From the NCBI GenBank assembly GCA_025351645.1, contig JANXVN010000291.1, positions 1-40,543 of the forward strand: 40,543 nucleotides of DNA. Reading direction: 5' to 3'. Below, piece by piece: positions 8,562-16,721 of this stretch. The translations under genes were made by a program, and so were the position numbers. Source of the DNA: Ferruginibacter sp. (GTDB taxonomy: Bacteria; Bacteroidota; Bacteroidia; Chitinophagales; Chitinophagaceae). Numbering within the stretch: position 1 is the stretch's first letter; each line of letters begins with the position of its first letter. The notes beneath the pieces were generated by a model. It saw only the letters and a program-made list of their open reading frames with translations, did no database searches and was not told where the DNA came from.

Positions 8562-8640
8562 TGCAAATATGCAGGTCTATGTTGGGATTTATTATAAAAC
8601 CATTAGGGAAATTAAGAATATACGTTTCATTTTTAGATAC

Positions 8641-9381
8641 TTAAAAATCAATCCCACCCCATTTCTTTACTCTATTTTCATACTTTTCGTAATTGAACCT
8701 GTACAATTTTCCGGGGCGGTGAGGTACGTCTTGTTCCATTTCGTTTAAATCAACTAACAAATCCATAGAAAAAAATTTCTTCCTAAAATTCCTCCTGTCA
8801 AGTTTAATATTCAATATTGCTTCGTACAAGTTTTGAAGGTCTCGCAGGGAGAATTTCTTTTGCAGTAAATTAAAGCCCAGTGGATGCTCCTGCACTCTTT
8901 TTTGTAGTTTTTTAAAACAGTTATCAAATATTTGCTGGTGGTCAAATGCCAGGCCGGTTACATTCTTCACATCATGCCAATGCAATTCATTATCAAGGAT
9001 GTTTAATTTGTGGTGCTGCACATTTATAAGGGAGCAATAAGTTACTGTAACAACCCGGCCAGCGGGATGGCGATTAACGGTACCAAAAGTATGAACCTGT
9101 TCCAGATAAACATCGCCGAGCCCAGTACGTTGCTTTAGTATGCGGTATGCTGCCGCATCAAGGTCTTCTTTTGGAAAAACAAGGTCTCCAAGCAAAGACC
9201 ATTTACCGGCGTACTTTTTTAAATCACTTCTTATCAATAAAACTTTGAGTGTATTTTCATCAAAACCAAAAATCACACAATCTACAGATAAGGCAATCCT
9301 ATTGATATTTTCTACCTCCGATTGTATGGCCTGAAGCGTTTTTGCAGTTTTTGATAGGACCAATTTTTCATCTGCCAGCAT
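8641..9381 (-). CDS. NrtR-like transcriptional regulator: NUDIX domain plus winged helix
   Basis: This 246-residue regulator has an N-terminal NUDIX-fold domain (about 28-150; VDCVIFGFDENTLKVLLIRS, then GKWSLLGD) and a C-terminal winged-helix DNA-binding domain (about 160-235; FSLRDLQNLYEAIL, LDRRNFRKKF, HRPGKLYRFN). The NUDIX box is degenerate: E72 and R80 remain, but the RExxEE motif reads RILKQR, so the catalytic metal-binding glutamates are gone. That fits a sensor rather than a hydrolase, as in sugar-responsive NrtR/AraR-type regulators of Bacteroides. It sits between the amylase gene (93 nt upstream, same strand) and susC. GTGTA...TACAC inverted repeats precede both, making it their probable regulator. 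The effector, likely a maltose-related sugar, is inferred. Confidence 0.88.
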   Translation of the reverse strand: MLADEKLVLSKTAKTLQAIQSEVENINRIALSVDCVIFGFDENTLKVLLIRSDLKKYAGKWSLLGDLVFPKEDLDAAAYRILKQRTGLGDVYLEQVHTFGTVNRHPAGRVVTVTYCSLINVQHHKLNILDNELHWHDVKNVTGLAFDHQQIFDNCFKKLQKRVQEHPLGFNLLQKKFSLRDLQNLYEAILNIKLDRRNFRKKFFSMDLLVDLNEMEQDVPHRPGKLYRFNYEKYENRVKKWGGIDF

Positions 9382-9474
9382 GGAATGATGTTTAAAAATG
9401 AAACTTTCTATTTTATTATTATTGTACTAATGCTTATAATTGATATATAAATTATCAGCAAGATTAAAAATACG

Positions 9475-12400
9475 CTATTGTTTATTTTTTATAAAATGTA
9501 CAGCATTGCCTTTTCCGTTTTGTTCCAGCCAGATAAAATAATTTCCATTAGTTAAATCATTCAATTGGTTTGGCAACACCAACTGGTACTGGCCCGGCGT
9601 TTCCATGGCGCTAAATAGTATTTTAAGCCGCTGCCCCAAAGTGTTTACCAAGGTCAAATTTACTATACCGTTTCCTCGGATAAAATAATCAATTACTACC
9701 TGCCCAACAACAGGGTTAGGACTTAATTTTATTCCATATCCATCTTTTAAATTTCCAATTGCAGGAATATTAAAACCCGTTGTTAAAGTAGATTGTACAT
9801 AATTAGTTGAAGGTGTTGCAGTACAATTTGAACTTACCCTCCAATCGTAATTTGTACCTGCCATTAAATTAGAAACCGATACAGTTCCGGAGGTACTATT
9901 ATTAATTGCATTCATCCAAACAGATGTGCCGGTTTGTTTATAATCTACGGTATAAAATAAACCATTTAGATTGGTCCAGTTTAATGTTGCAGTATTGGTT
10001 GTAATGTTGGTAACATTTAATCCGGCTGCAGGGGTAACAGCATTACATCCTGTTAAACTAATGTACACATGATATTCACCGGGCTGCAGTGTAATATTTT
10101 GGGTTGCAGCACTAATATTAAAACTATCTTTTGTACCATTTAAACCTGTACCGGCGCCGTTTGCAACAAAATTATACCAACCACCCGCTGATTGAAAAGT
10201 TACAGGCCTTGTTTGTGCAGTTACATCCATATTAGCAACTACAGTAACACTACTGCCTCCGGCGATAGAATCTGCAATTTGAAAACGCTTTACTAAACCA
10301 CCATTATCGTTAAAATCATAACTAAACTTTGAGTTATTAAATACAGAAGGATTTGCAAGTTTTAGTTTAATAAGCTTAGCATAAACATTGTATAAATTCA
10401 GTCGATTAGGATCTGCCATATATTCCCAATGCGGCGGTTTAGCACTCGTTCTTCCACCATCATTGATGCTGATATCATAACCTCTTTCGCCAAACTGCCA
10501 AAGTAACTTTGGACCCGGTACAGTAAAGAAAACTGCAGCTGCTGCCGCTTCTTTTTGCAAAGCTGTTGGCAAACTTTTTACACTATATGTTCCGGCAGCA
10601 TTGCCGTACTGCAAATTTTTATACATCAATCTTTCCTCATCATGGCTTTCCATATAACCCATTTCAGCTGGTGTAGTAAATGCTTGCTGCGGATCGTTAT
10701 AAACTACTTTAGAAAAATTAGAATTATCTGCATAACCCATCGTGGCCTGGTTATAAGCAGGATTATTATTACCCCATAGTAAAAAACCTTTTGTAGCGTA
10801 AGCTTGTTCTTCGGCGCGTTGATTTCCTAAAAATTCAAGGATCATATAAGTGTCAGGATATTTTGCAATAACATGATCGTAATAACGGTTAAGGTTTGCC
10901 ACGCGGCTTGCATCATAATTTTCAACTGTGCTGCCATCACTTTGTGTTTGGGTAAATCCTTTAGCAAGGTCTAGCCTGAAGCCATCAATTTTAAATTCAG
11001 ATAACCAATAGTCCATCGACCTTTCAACCAAATATTGTGTTGCAGCAGATGTATGGTTTAAATCATTAAAAACACTGTAAGGATGCGGAGCAGTTTGGTT
11101 AAACCAGGGGCTATTTACTGCGGGAGCATTTGCAGCCGCATCCCAATACAATTTACCTTCGGGATTACTGTAGGCATCCATTTGATTGTACACTACATCC
11201 ATTATAACTGCAATGCCATTTTGGTGGCACAGATCTATAAATTCTTTGTATTTATTTTTGGTTCCGTAAGCTTTATCCAACGCACAATAAAAAGTTGGAT
11301 TATAGCCCCAGCTGTCGTTTCCGGTAAATTCGTTAACCGGCATTAATTCGATGGCATTAATTCCGAGGCTTTTAAAATAGCCAATACTATCAATCAGCAT
11401 CTGATAATTGCGGGCAGCACCAAAATCACGTACCAGCAATTCGTAGGTTACAAGGTTACGTTTTTCAGGGCGCACATAATTGGCCGTTTGCCAGGTATAG
11501 GCAGTTGCGCAGGGTTGCAGCACACTAACAATACCATTTTTACCTGCAGTAACATTTGCATTGGTAGGGTAAGGCATCAAATTAGGATAAGTTGCGGCAG
11601 GTATTGAAGGATCATTATAAGGATCTAATATTTTTTCTGCATAAGGGTCTGCAATATAAATGGCATTATCCACCAAATACTGATAGGCATATTCGGTACC
11701 CGAAGTAAGTCCGGTAATGGTTAACCAATAGTAATTGCCATCGGGCGTTTTGTTCATTTGAAATTGAGATTGAGCAGCCCAGTTACTACCCGCAAAATCA
11801 CCAATCACCGCAGCCGAACTTTTATTGGGCGCAAAAAGAACAAGCGTTGCTGAAGTACAATCTGTTCCATAATTTATACCTTCTGCAACACCTGCGGGTA
11901 ATGGCGCAATTAGGGCTGCCGGGGCAACATAAAATTTAACCGAGTCGTAATAATTAACACCGGCAATAACTAATTCCGACACCAATACTTGATTGCCTGC
12001 CACAGTAATAACCGGGTTAGCAGTAATGGTATCTTTTGCCGTTAGCGGACCGGCAACTTTCGTTCCGTTAAAATACATATTTAGTGTGCCCAATTTGCTG
12101 GAAGCCACAGCTGTAGCAGCTATGGTTTGATTTATAGTAGCCACTACAGGCTCATGTTCAATTTTATAATAAGGTATAATTTTAGGATTAATTATTTGAC
12201 TATGGTTGGAAGCCGCAGGGTAAATGGGCACATACAAATCTGAATCATGGAAATTGCGCTGCACTTTGCTACCGTCAGCGTTACGGAAAAGCATGGCAAT
12301 GCTTAATATAGTTTCCCCAACAGGCACACCACCATTGGCAGCATTAAAATAGGTGCGGGGGTTTGTTATTGTAAAAGACCATTTATTGTTACCCAATGAA

Positions 12401-12663
12401 GTTGCCATGGGCGCCGTAGTTGTGCCCCAGGTAGTTGATGTATATTGCCAGTTTTTTGAATCTTTACTGGCACTCGTAATTAAACCTAAATGAAGGTAGA
12501 CTGGAGCTGTGACACCCATTAAACCCTGGTTGCCTTGTGTGGCATCTACGGTAATGGTAATGCTTGAAACATCTGTAGGAAATTGTGGGGACCAGGACAA
12601 TAGTTGCGCACTAACGGCAAAACATATAAATATAGTACTGATTGAAAGAAAGGCCTTTCTCAT
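9475..12663 (-). CDS. Secreted GH13 alpha-amylase-family enzyme with T9SS sorting domain
   Basis: This is a 1062-residue multidomain glycoside hydrolase. A Sec signal (MRKAFLSISTIFICFAVSAQ) is followed by an N-terminal beta domain, a CBM48-like region (LVLFAPNKSSAAVIGDF), and a GH13 catalytic barrel. Barrel motifs are VIMDVVYNQMD (region I), FDGFRLDLAKG with nucleophile Asp 565, MILEFLG with acid/base Glu 610, and ESHDEERL with the transition-state Asp 675; HDEER replaces the common NHD. A fibronectin-III-like domain (NVTNITTNTATLNWTNL...) precedes a C-terminal type IX secretion sorting domain (LSPNPVVGQVVIDY ... GNYFIWLEQ). The start at 12663 gives the signal peptide; an ATG 28 codons upstream does not. 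It is expected to cut alpha-glucans outside the cell or on its surface, feeding the neighbouring SusC/D system. Confidence 0.93.
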   Translation of the reverse strand: MRKAFLSISTIFICFAVSAQLLSWSPQFPTDVSSITITVDATQGNQGLMGVTAPVYLHLGLITSASKDSKNWQYTSTTWGTTTAPMATSLGNNKWSFTITNPRTYFNAANGGVPVGETILSIAMLFRNADGSKVQRNFHDSDLYVPIYPAASNHSQIINPKIIPYYKIEHEPVVATINQTIAATAVASSKLGTLNMYFNGTKVAGPLTAKDTITANPVITVAGNQVLVSELVIAGVNYYDSVKFYVAPAALIAPLPAGVAEGINYGTDCTSATLVLFAPNKSSAAVIGDFAGSNWAAQSQFQMNKTPDGNYYWLTITGLTSGTEYAYQYLVDNAIYIADPYAEKILDPYNDPSIPAATYPNLMPYPTNANVTAGKNGIVSVLQPCATAYTWQTANYVRPEKRNLVTYELLVRDFGAARNYQMLIDSIGYFKSLGINAIELMPVNEFTGNDSWGYNPTFYCALDKAYGTKNKYKEFIDLCHQNGIAVIMDVVYNQMDAYSNPEGKLYWDAAANAPAVNSPWFNQTAPHPYSVFNDLNHTSAATQYLVERSMDYWLSEFKIDGFRLDLAKGFTQTQSDGSTVENYDASRVANLNRYYDHVIAKYPDTYMILEFLGNQRAEEQAYATKGFLLWGNNNPAYNQATMGYADNSNFSKVVYNDPQQAFTTPAEMGYMESHDEERLMYKNLQYGNAAGTYSVKSLPTALQKEAAAAAVFFTVPGPKLLWQFGERGYDISINDGGRTSAKPPHWEYMADPNRLNLYNVYAKLIKLKLANPSVFNNSKFSYDFNDNGGLVKRFQIADSIAGGSSVTVVANMDVTAQTRPVTFQSAGGWYNFVANGAGTGLNGTKDSFNISAATQNITLQPGEYHVYISLTGCNAVTPAAGLNVTNITTNTATLNWTNLNGLFYTVDYKQTGTSVWMNAINNSTSGTVSVSNLMAGTNYDWRVSSNCTATPSTNYVQSTLTTGFNIPAIGNLKDGYGIKLSPNPVVGQVVIDYFIRGNGIVNLTLVNTLGQRLKILFSAMETPGQYQLVLPNQLNDLTNGNYFIWLEQNGKGNAVHFIKNKQ

Positions 12664-12678
12664 ATGGCAATAATTTAA

Positions 12679-12693
12679 TGTGTAAATTACACA
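12679..12693 (-). promoter_or_regulatory. Candidate regulator operator before the amylase gene
   Basis: TGTGTAA-A-TTACACA is a perfect 15-bp inverted repeat 16-30 nt upstream of the amylase start codon. An overlapping longer repeat (AATGTGT ... ACACATT, 12677-12697) shares its left part. It resembles the two sites upstream of susC. So close to the start codon, it would sit at or after the transcription start and would suit a repressor. Binding by the NUDIX regulator is inferred. Confidence 0.55.
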
Positions 12694-12845
12694 CATTATT
12701 GAAAGTGGCAAAAAAATATTTTTTTGGTAAGAGTAGTGCTTAAGCAAGGGTTATGGGAAATATTTTACAAACAAGCACGCCTTTTGAATAAGCCCCACAT
12801 GGAGCGGTAAAAGATGCCTGAAAACCCGATGTAAAAACGTGCGAC

Positions 12846-12920
12846 GCCCGCCCGGCTCCCATTCGGACGGGCCAATGAACCACCACATAGCTACTGTATT
12901 AGCCGGGGCAAAAATTGTAT
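12846..12920. repeat. GC-rich hairpin, possible degenerate copy of the dispersed element
   Basis: GCCCGCCCG (12846-12854) pairs with CGGACGGGC (12864-12872), with one G-U pair. The same hairpin, with a different loop, forms one end of the element copy at 22354-22473. Downstream, TAGCCGGGGCAAAAATT (12900-12916) resembles the shortened block 2 of that copy. It occupies the gap between the divergent amylase and ligA genes. The remainder of 12694-13009 shows nothing else that I can support. Confidence 0.4.
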
Positions 12921-13009
12921 TTATTTTTTTGCATAGCGCCTTAAAACCCTCAAAAGAAATTACACTACTTTTTATTATTTTTTACATCGGTATTACTCAT
13001 TGGATTATT

Positions 13010-13017
13010 TAATTTTA
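13010..13017 (+). promoter_or_regulatory. Candidate -7 box of ligA
   Basis: TAATTTTA followed by CCG ends 16 nt before the ligA ATG. The same TAATTTTACCG string ends at nearly the same distance (17 nt) before the DUF2461 gene at 15863. It matches the Bacteroidetes TAnnTTTG box except for the last base. No clear -33 element was identified. Confidence 0.4.
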
Positions 13018-13033
13018 CCGCAGAAAAAATTAT

Positions 13034-15130
13034 ATGTACGATAAAGGACAAGCACAAAAATTACAGCAGCAAACCATTGAATGGTTGGCAGTAGCTATTG
13101 CTAAAGACAATAAAAAATACAGCAGTGAAAATATAGAAGGGCTTAGGGATGTGCTGCGGTTTCATGAGTACCGGTATTATGTGCAGACGGACCCGTTGAT
13201 TGGCGATACCGAATATGACAACCTTTATAAATTGCTGGAAGCTTTTGAAAAAGAAAGCCCGGTCATTATTACAGCAGATTCGCCAACGCAAAGAGTTGGC
13301 AACGGTTTGGTAAGTATTTTCCTCAAAGTACAGCACCTTGTGCCAATGCTTTCGCTGGCAAATTCGTACAATGAAGAAGATCTTTTAGATTGGGACAGGA
13401 AGGCAAAAGAATTAAGCGGGCAGCCCGAAATTGAATACTGTGTTGAGCCAAAATTTGATGGTGCCAGCGTTTCGGTAATTTATGATAACGACCAGCTTTT
13501 TAGGAGCGCAACCCGGGGCGATGGTGTTGTTGGCGATGATATTACACAGAACACAAGGCAAATAAGGAGCGTGCCGCTAACGGCTAAATTTAGCAGTTAT
13601 GGCATTGAACAAATAGAGATACGTGGTGAAGTTTTAATAAATAAAAGCAACTTTAAAAAGTACAACGATAGGCTGATAGAAGAAGGTATACCACCGTTTG
13701 CCAACCCACGTAATGCAGCAGCAGGGTCGTTGCGCATGAAAGATAGTGCTGCAGTAGGGAAAAGGAATTTGGAAGCTTTTTTATATCATATAAGTTACAT
13801 CATCGGTACGGATAACCGCCAGCCAACCACACACTCAGGTATGCTGGAAATGTTGTGGGACCTTGGTTTTAGGAGCCCTAAAAAAGAGATGCTGGTAGTT
13901 AAAGGGATTGATAAAGTGATAGCGCATATTGAAGCATTTGAAAGCCAGCGGGATGGCTTGCCGTATGAAATTGATGGTATGGTGGTAAAGGTAAACGACT
14001 TGCAGTTACAGGAACGCTTAGGCATGACATCCCACCATCCCCGTTGGGCAATTGCTTTTAAGTTTAAGGCAAGGCAGGCCACCAGCAAATTATTGGGGGT
14101 GGGCTTTCAAATAGGCAGGACGGGTGCAGTAACGCCTGTAGCAAAGATAGCGGCAGTGCAGGTTAGCGGCGTTACGGTCACTAGCATTTCGATACATAAC
14201 GAAGAGTATATTAAGGAGAAAAACCTGATGCTGGGCGATACAATCTTAATAGAAAGAAGCGGCGATGTGATACCGCAAATAGTAAAATCTTTTGAAGAGC
14301 TGAGGGATGGGACGGAGACGGCCATTAAATTTCCTACACATTGCCCTGTGTGTGCAGACTTGTTATTTAAGCCGGAAGGAGAAGCAGTTTGGCGTTGTAT
14401 AAATATTAATTGTGCCGCACAAGTGGTGGAACGCATTATACATTTTGTAAGCAAAGATGCAATGGACATCAAAAGCTTTGGGGATGCCAATGTGCGCAAG
14501 TTTTTTGAGCTTAAATTACTGAAAGATATACCAGGTATTTACCGGCTTGATTATGAAGCAATTGGCAAGCTGGAAGGCTTTGGAAAAAAATCGCTGGAAA
14601 ATTTGAAGGCCGCCATTACCAGCTCCAAAACGCAGCCCCTGCACCGGTTAATTTATGGGCTGGGCATTCGCTATGTAGGCGAAAATACGGCTAAGACGTT
14701 AGCGAATGTGGTAGGCCATTTATTACAATTTAGCGATTATACAGAAGAGCAGTTACAAGAGGCTGAAGATGTTGGCACAAAAGTAGCAGGGAGTATTTAT
14801 AAGTTTTTTCACGATGCTGAGAACCTGCACATGCTGGAGGAGCTAGAGCGGCTAGGCATCTCTTTGAAAAACCAAAAAAAACAAGTTGCGGAAAATGATT
14901 CGTTAGCAGGGCAAACGTTTTTATTTACAGGAACATTATCTCAATTAAAAAGAAGCGAGGCAGAAGAAAGGGTAGAGAAAAATGGTGGTAAAATTGTTAG
15001 TGGCGTAAGCAGTAAGTTAAATTACCTTATTGTAGGAGATGATGCAGGCAGTAAATTAGAGAAGGCAAAAAAAATACAGACTATCAAGATTATAACCGAA
15101 GACGATTTTATAAAAATGCTGCCAGCTTGA
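13034..15130 (+). CDS. ligA: NAD+-dependent DNA ligase LigA
   Basis: This 698-residue ligase seals nicks in DNA during replication and repair, using NAD+ to form a ligase-adenylate. The order of domains is complete. Domain Ia (LRFHEYRYYVQTDPLIGDTEYDNL, about 41-64) precedes the adenylation motif EPKFDGASV with catalytic Lys 140; the family more often has KLDG, so KFDG is a mild variant. Next come RGDGVVGDDITQN, IEIRGEV, an OB fold, a four-cysteine zinc finger (CPVC ... CININC, about 437-461), helix-hairpin-helix repeats (IYRLDYEAIGKLEGFGKKS) and a C-terminal BRCT domain (LAGQTFLFTGTLSQLKR..., about 619-698). The N-terminus is about 20 residues longer than usual. It is probably monocistronic, with a -7-like TAATTTTA just upstream. 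Confidence 0.98.
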   Translation: MYDKGQAQKLQQQTIEWLAVAIAKDNKKYSSENIEGLRDVLRFHEYRYYVQTDPLIGDTEYDNLYKLLEAFEKESPVIITADSPTQRVGNGLVSIFLKVQHLVPMLSLANSYNEEDLLDWDRKAKELSGQPEIEYCVEPKFDGASVSVIYDNDQLFRSATRGDGVVGDDITQNTRQIRSVPLTAKFSSYGIEQIEIRGEVLINKSNFKKYNDRLIEEGIPPFANPRNAAAGSLRMKDSAAVGKRNLEAFLYHISYIIGTDNRQPTTHSGMLEMLWDLGFRSPKKEMLVVKGIDKVIAHIEAFESQRDGLPYEIDGMVVKVNDLQLQERLGMTSHHPRWAIAFKFKARQATSKLLGVGFQIGRTGAVTPVAKIAAVQVSGVTVTSISIHNEEYIKEKNLMLGDTILIERSGDVIPQIVKSFEELRDGTETAIKFPTHCPVCADLLFKPEGEAVWRCININCAAQVVERIIHFVSKDAMDIKSFGDANVRKFFELKLLKDIPGIYRLDYEAIGKLEGFGKKSLENLKAAITSSKTQPLHRLIYGLGIRYVGENTAKTLANVVGHLLQFSDYTEEQLQEAEDVGTKVAGSIYKFFHDAENLHMLEELERLGISLKNQKKQVAENDSLAGQTFLFTGTLSQLKRSEAEERVEKNGGKIVSGVSSKLNYLIVGDDAGSKLEKAKKIQTIKIITEDDFIKMLPA

Positions 15131-15218
15131 TAAGGTGATCTTAACAATTATACAGGCTTGTAGTTAAAGGGTTTTATTGCTTTACTTACGCAAAAAATAA
15201 ACTTTAAAATCAAGCTCT

Positions 15219-15782
15219 ATGATTAAAAAAATACCCGGCGAAACCTGGAACCAATTGCAATTTACTGGTCACCAACTATTACGTAAAAAGTATGCTGTTT
15301 CTACACATGGGCGAGTTGCCAGTTATTTTGATGATGTTAATAAAGACGGAAAACTTTTAAATGGTTCCTTAACTTCGGGTTACCGGTCGTTGAATTTACA
15401 TGTAGAAAAAGGGAATGGCACAATTTATTTTCACAGGGAGATAGCGAAGCTGTTTTGTAAAAAGCCTTCTACAAAGCATATTTTCGTAATTCATTTAAAC
15501 CATATTAAAGAAGATAACAGTGCTAAAAACCTTAAGTGGGCAACCAAAGAAGAAGTTGGCAGCCACCAACAAAAAAGCCCGCTAAAAATTGCTTATAAAG
15601 AATTGCAGGCTAATAAAAAAGAAGGGCTAAAACTAAACGCGACAAAAGTTAAGGCCATAAAAACTGCCATCAATAACCCTAAACGTAAACTGACGTATAA
15701 ATTAATGGCCGCAAAATATGGTGTTAGCGAAATGACAATATACCGGATAAAAAGCGGCGAGAATTGGGGCAGGGTAAAATAA
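15219..15782 (+). CDS. NUMOD4/HNH-type putative endonuclease with C-terminal helix-turn-helix
   Basis: This 187-residue protein has an N-terminal NUMOD4-like motif (ETWNQLQFTGHQL then KYAVSTHGRVASY, about 8-36), as in HNH homing endonucleases. An HNH-like region follows (YFHREIAKLF, then VIHLNHIKEDNSAKNLKWAT, about 70-109), with His 72, His 92, His 95 and Asn 104. The usual Asp/Asn before the second histidine (VDH or VNH) is Ile 91, so activity is uncertain. The C-terminus (LTYKLMAAKYGVSEMTIYRI) is a helix-turn-helix that could target DNA. No intron, intein or recombinase is associated. It lies 88 nt after ligA on the same strand and is followed by a strong terminator. It may be a free-standing selfish nuclease or a domesticated regulator. 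Confidence 0.68.
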   Translation: MIKKIPGETWNQLQFTGHQLLRKKYAVSTHGRVASYFDDVNKDGKLLNGSLTSGYRSLNLHVEKGNGTIYFHREIAKLFCKKPSTKHIFVIHLNHIKEDNSAKNLKWATKEEVGSHQQKSPLKIAYKELQANKKEGLKLNATKVKAIKTAINNPKRKLTYKLMAAKYGVSEMTIYRIKSGENWGRVK

Positions 15783-15805
15783 CTTTTTATTAATAAAACA
15801 TAATG

Positions 15806-15830
15806 GGAACCTACCGCAGGTTCCTTTTTT
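15806..15830 (+). terminator. Intrinsic terminator after the HNH-type gene
   Basis: GGAACCT (15806-15812), loop ACCGC, AGGTTCC (15818-15824), then six T residues. This is a textbook rho-independent terminator, 24 nt past the stop codon. Confidence 0.92.
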
Positions 15831-15837
15831 AATAGCA

Positions 15838-15845
15838 TAATTTTA
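15838..15845 (+). promoter_or_regulatory. Candidate -7 box of the DUF2461 gene
   Basis: TAATTTTA followed by CCG ends 17 nt before the ATG at 15863, as in front of ligA. It lies directly after the preceding terminator, so this gene must start its own transcript here. Confidence 0.45.
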
Positions 15846-15862
15846 CCGAAATAAAAAAATAC

Positions 15863-16525
15863 ATGCTACAAGCTTCGACTATACAATTTTTAAAAGAGCT
15901 GGAAAATAATAATAACAAGCCCTGGTTTGATGAAAATCGTAGTGAATACGAGGCTACTAAAGCAGACTTGGAAAAATTAGTAAGCAGCCTTATCCCTGCT
16001 ATTGCTGCATTTGACGAACCGATAGGCACGCTGCAAGTTAAAGATTGCACCTTTCGAATTAACCGCGATGTACGGTTTAGCAAAAATAAAAGCCCGTATA
16101 AAAATAACATGGGCGCATCCTTTAGCAGTGGGGGCAAAAAGGCAGATGTTGCCGGTTATTACTTTCATTTTCAGCCAGGTAAAAGTTTTGCTGGTGGAGG
16201 CTTTTACTTACCGCCTCCGGCACAGTTAGCTAAAATAAGGCAAGAGCTCGATTATGGTTTTGCTGAATGGAAAACGTTGCTAAATAACAAAACTTTTAAA
16301 AAATATTTTCCCGATGGCGTTAATGGGATGGATACTTTAATAAGGCCGCCAAAAGGTTATGATGAAAACAACCCTGCTATCCATTACCTTAAAATGAAAA
16401 GTTTATTTGTTAGCAAGCCATTTACAGATGTGGAGCTACAAAGTAAGGCACTGGTAAAAGATATAGCCAAAACTTTTGAAGCCATGAAGCCGATGATCGA
16501 TTTTTTAAATAGGGCGGTAGAATAG
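15863..16525 (+). CDS. DUF2461 family protein
   Basis: This 220-residue protein matches the DUF2461 (TIGR02453) family, whose biochemical function is not established. Signatures are FLKELENNNNKPWFDENRSEY near the N-terminus, DCTFRINRDVRFSKNKSPYK followed by NNMGASF around 66-90, and a strand-rich GYYFHFQPGKSFAGGGFYLP around 105-124. A later RPPKGYDENNPAIHYLKMKS (about 160-180) corresponds to the conserved P-x-G-(Y/F) stretch. The length is normal and no residues appear to be missing. There is no signal peptide, so it is probably cytoplasmic. It stands as a single-gene unit with its own -7-like box and a strong downstream hairpin. Confidence 0.92.
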   Translation: MLQASTIQFLKELENNNNKPWFDENRSEYEATKADLEKLVSSLIPAIAAFDEPIGTLQVKDCTFRINRDVRFSKNKSPYKNNMGASFSSGGKKADVAGYYFHFQPGKSFAGGGFYLPPPAQLAKIRQELDYGFAEWKTLLNNKTFKKYFPDGVNGMDTLIRPPKGYDENNPAIHYLKMKSLFVSKPFTDVELQSKALVKDIAKTFEAMKPMIDFLNRAVE

Positions 16526-16548
16526 CCCATCCCAATAGAACAAATACA

Positions 16549-16590
16549 ACAATGGCTACATTGAAATAAATTTTTTAATGTAGCCATTGT
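16549..16590 (+). terminator. Long hairpin terminator after the DUF2461 gene
   Basis: A perfect 14-bp stem (ACAATGGCTACATT, 16549-16562, with its complement at 16577-16590) encloses a 14-nt A/T-rich loop ending in six Ts. It lies 24 nt past the stop codon. Because the T tract is inside the loop, it may act as a transcript 3' end processed to a stem or as a bidirectional element. The remaining gap to 16721 shows nothing that I recognise. Confidence 0.6.
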
Positions 16591-16721
16591 AAAATAAGAG
16601 TATGCTTCAATGTCTTTAGGCTAAGGTCATTTCTTCTTTTTTGTAGAGGATTAAGGTGAGGTAAAGACAGTGATATATCCTTAAATTAACGGCATAAGAT
16701 TATGCTTGTAAATTAAATTTC

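Noticed and set aside
9475-12747. Longer amylase start at 12747
   Set aside because: It would put the candidate operator inside the coding region and bury the signal peptide that begins at 12663.
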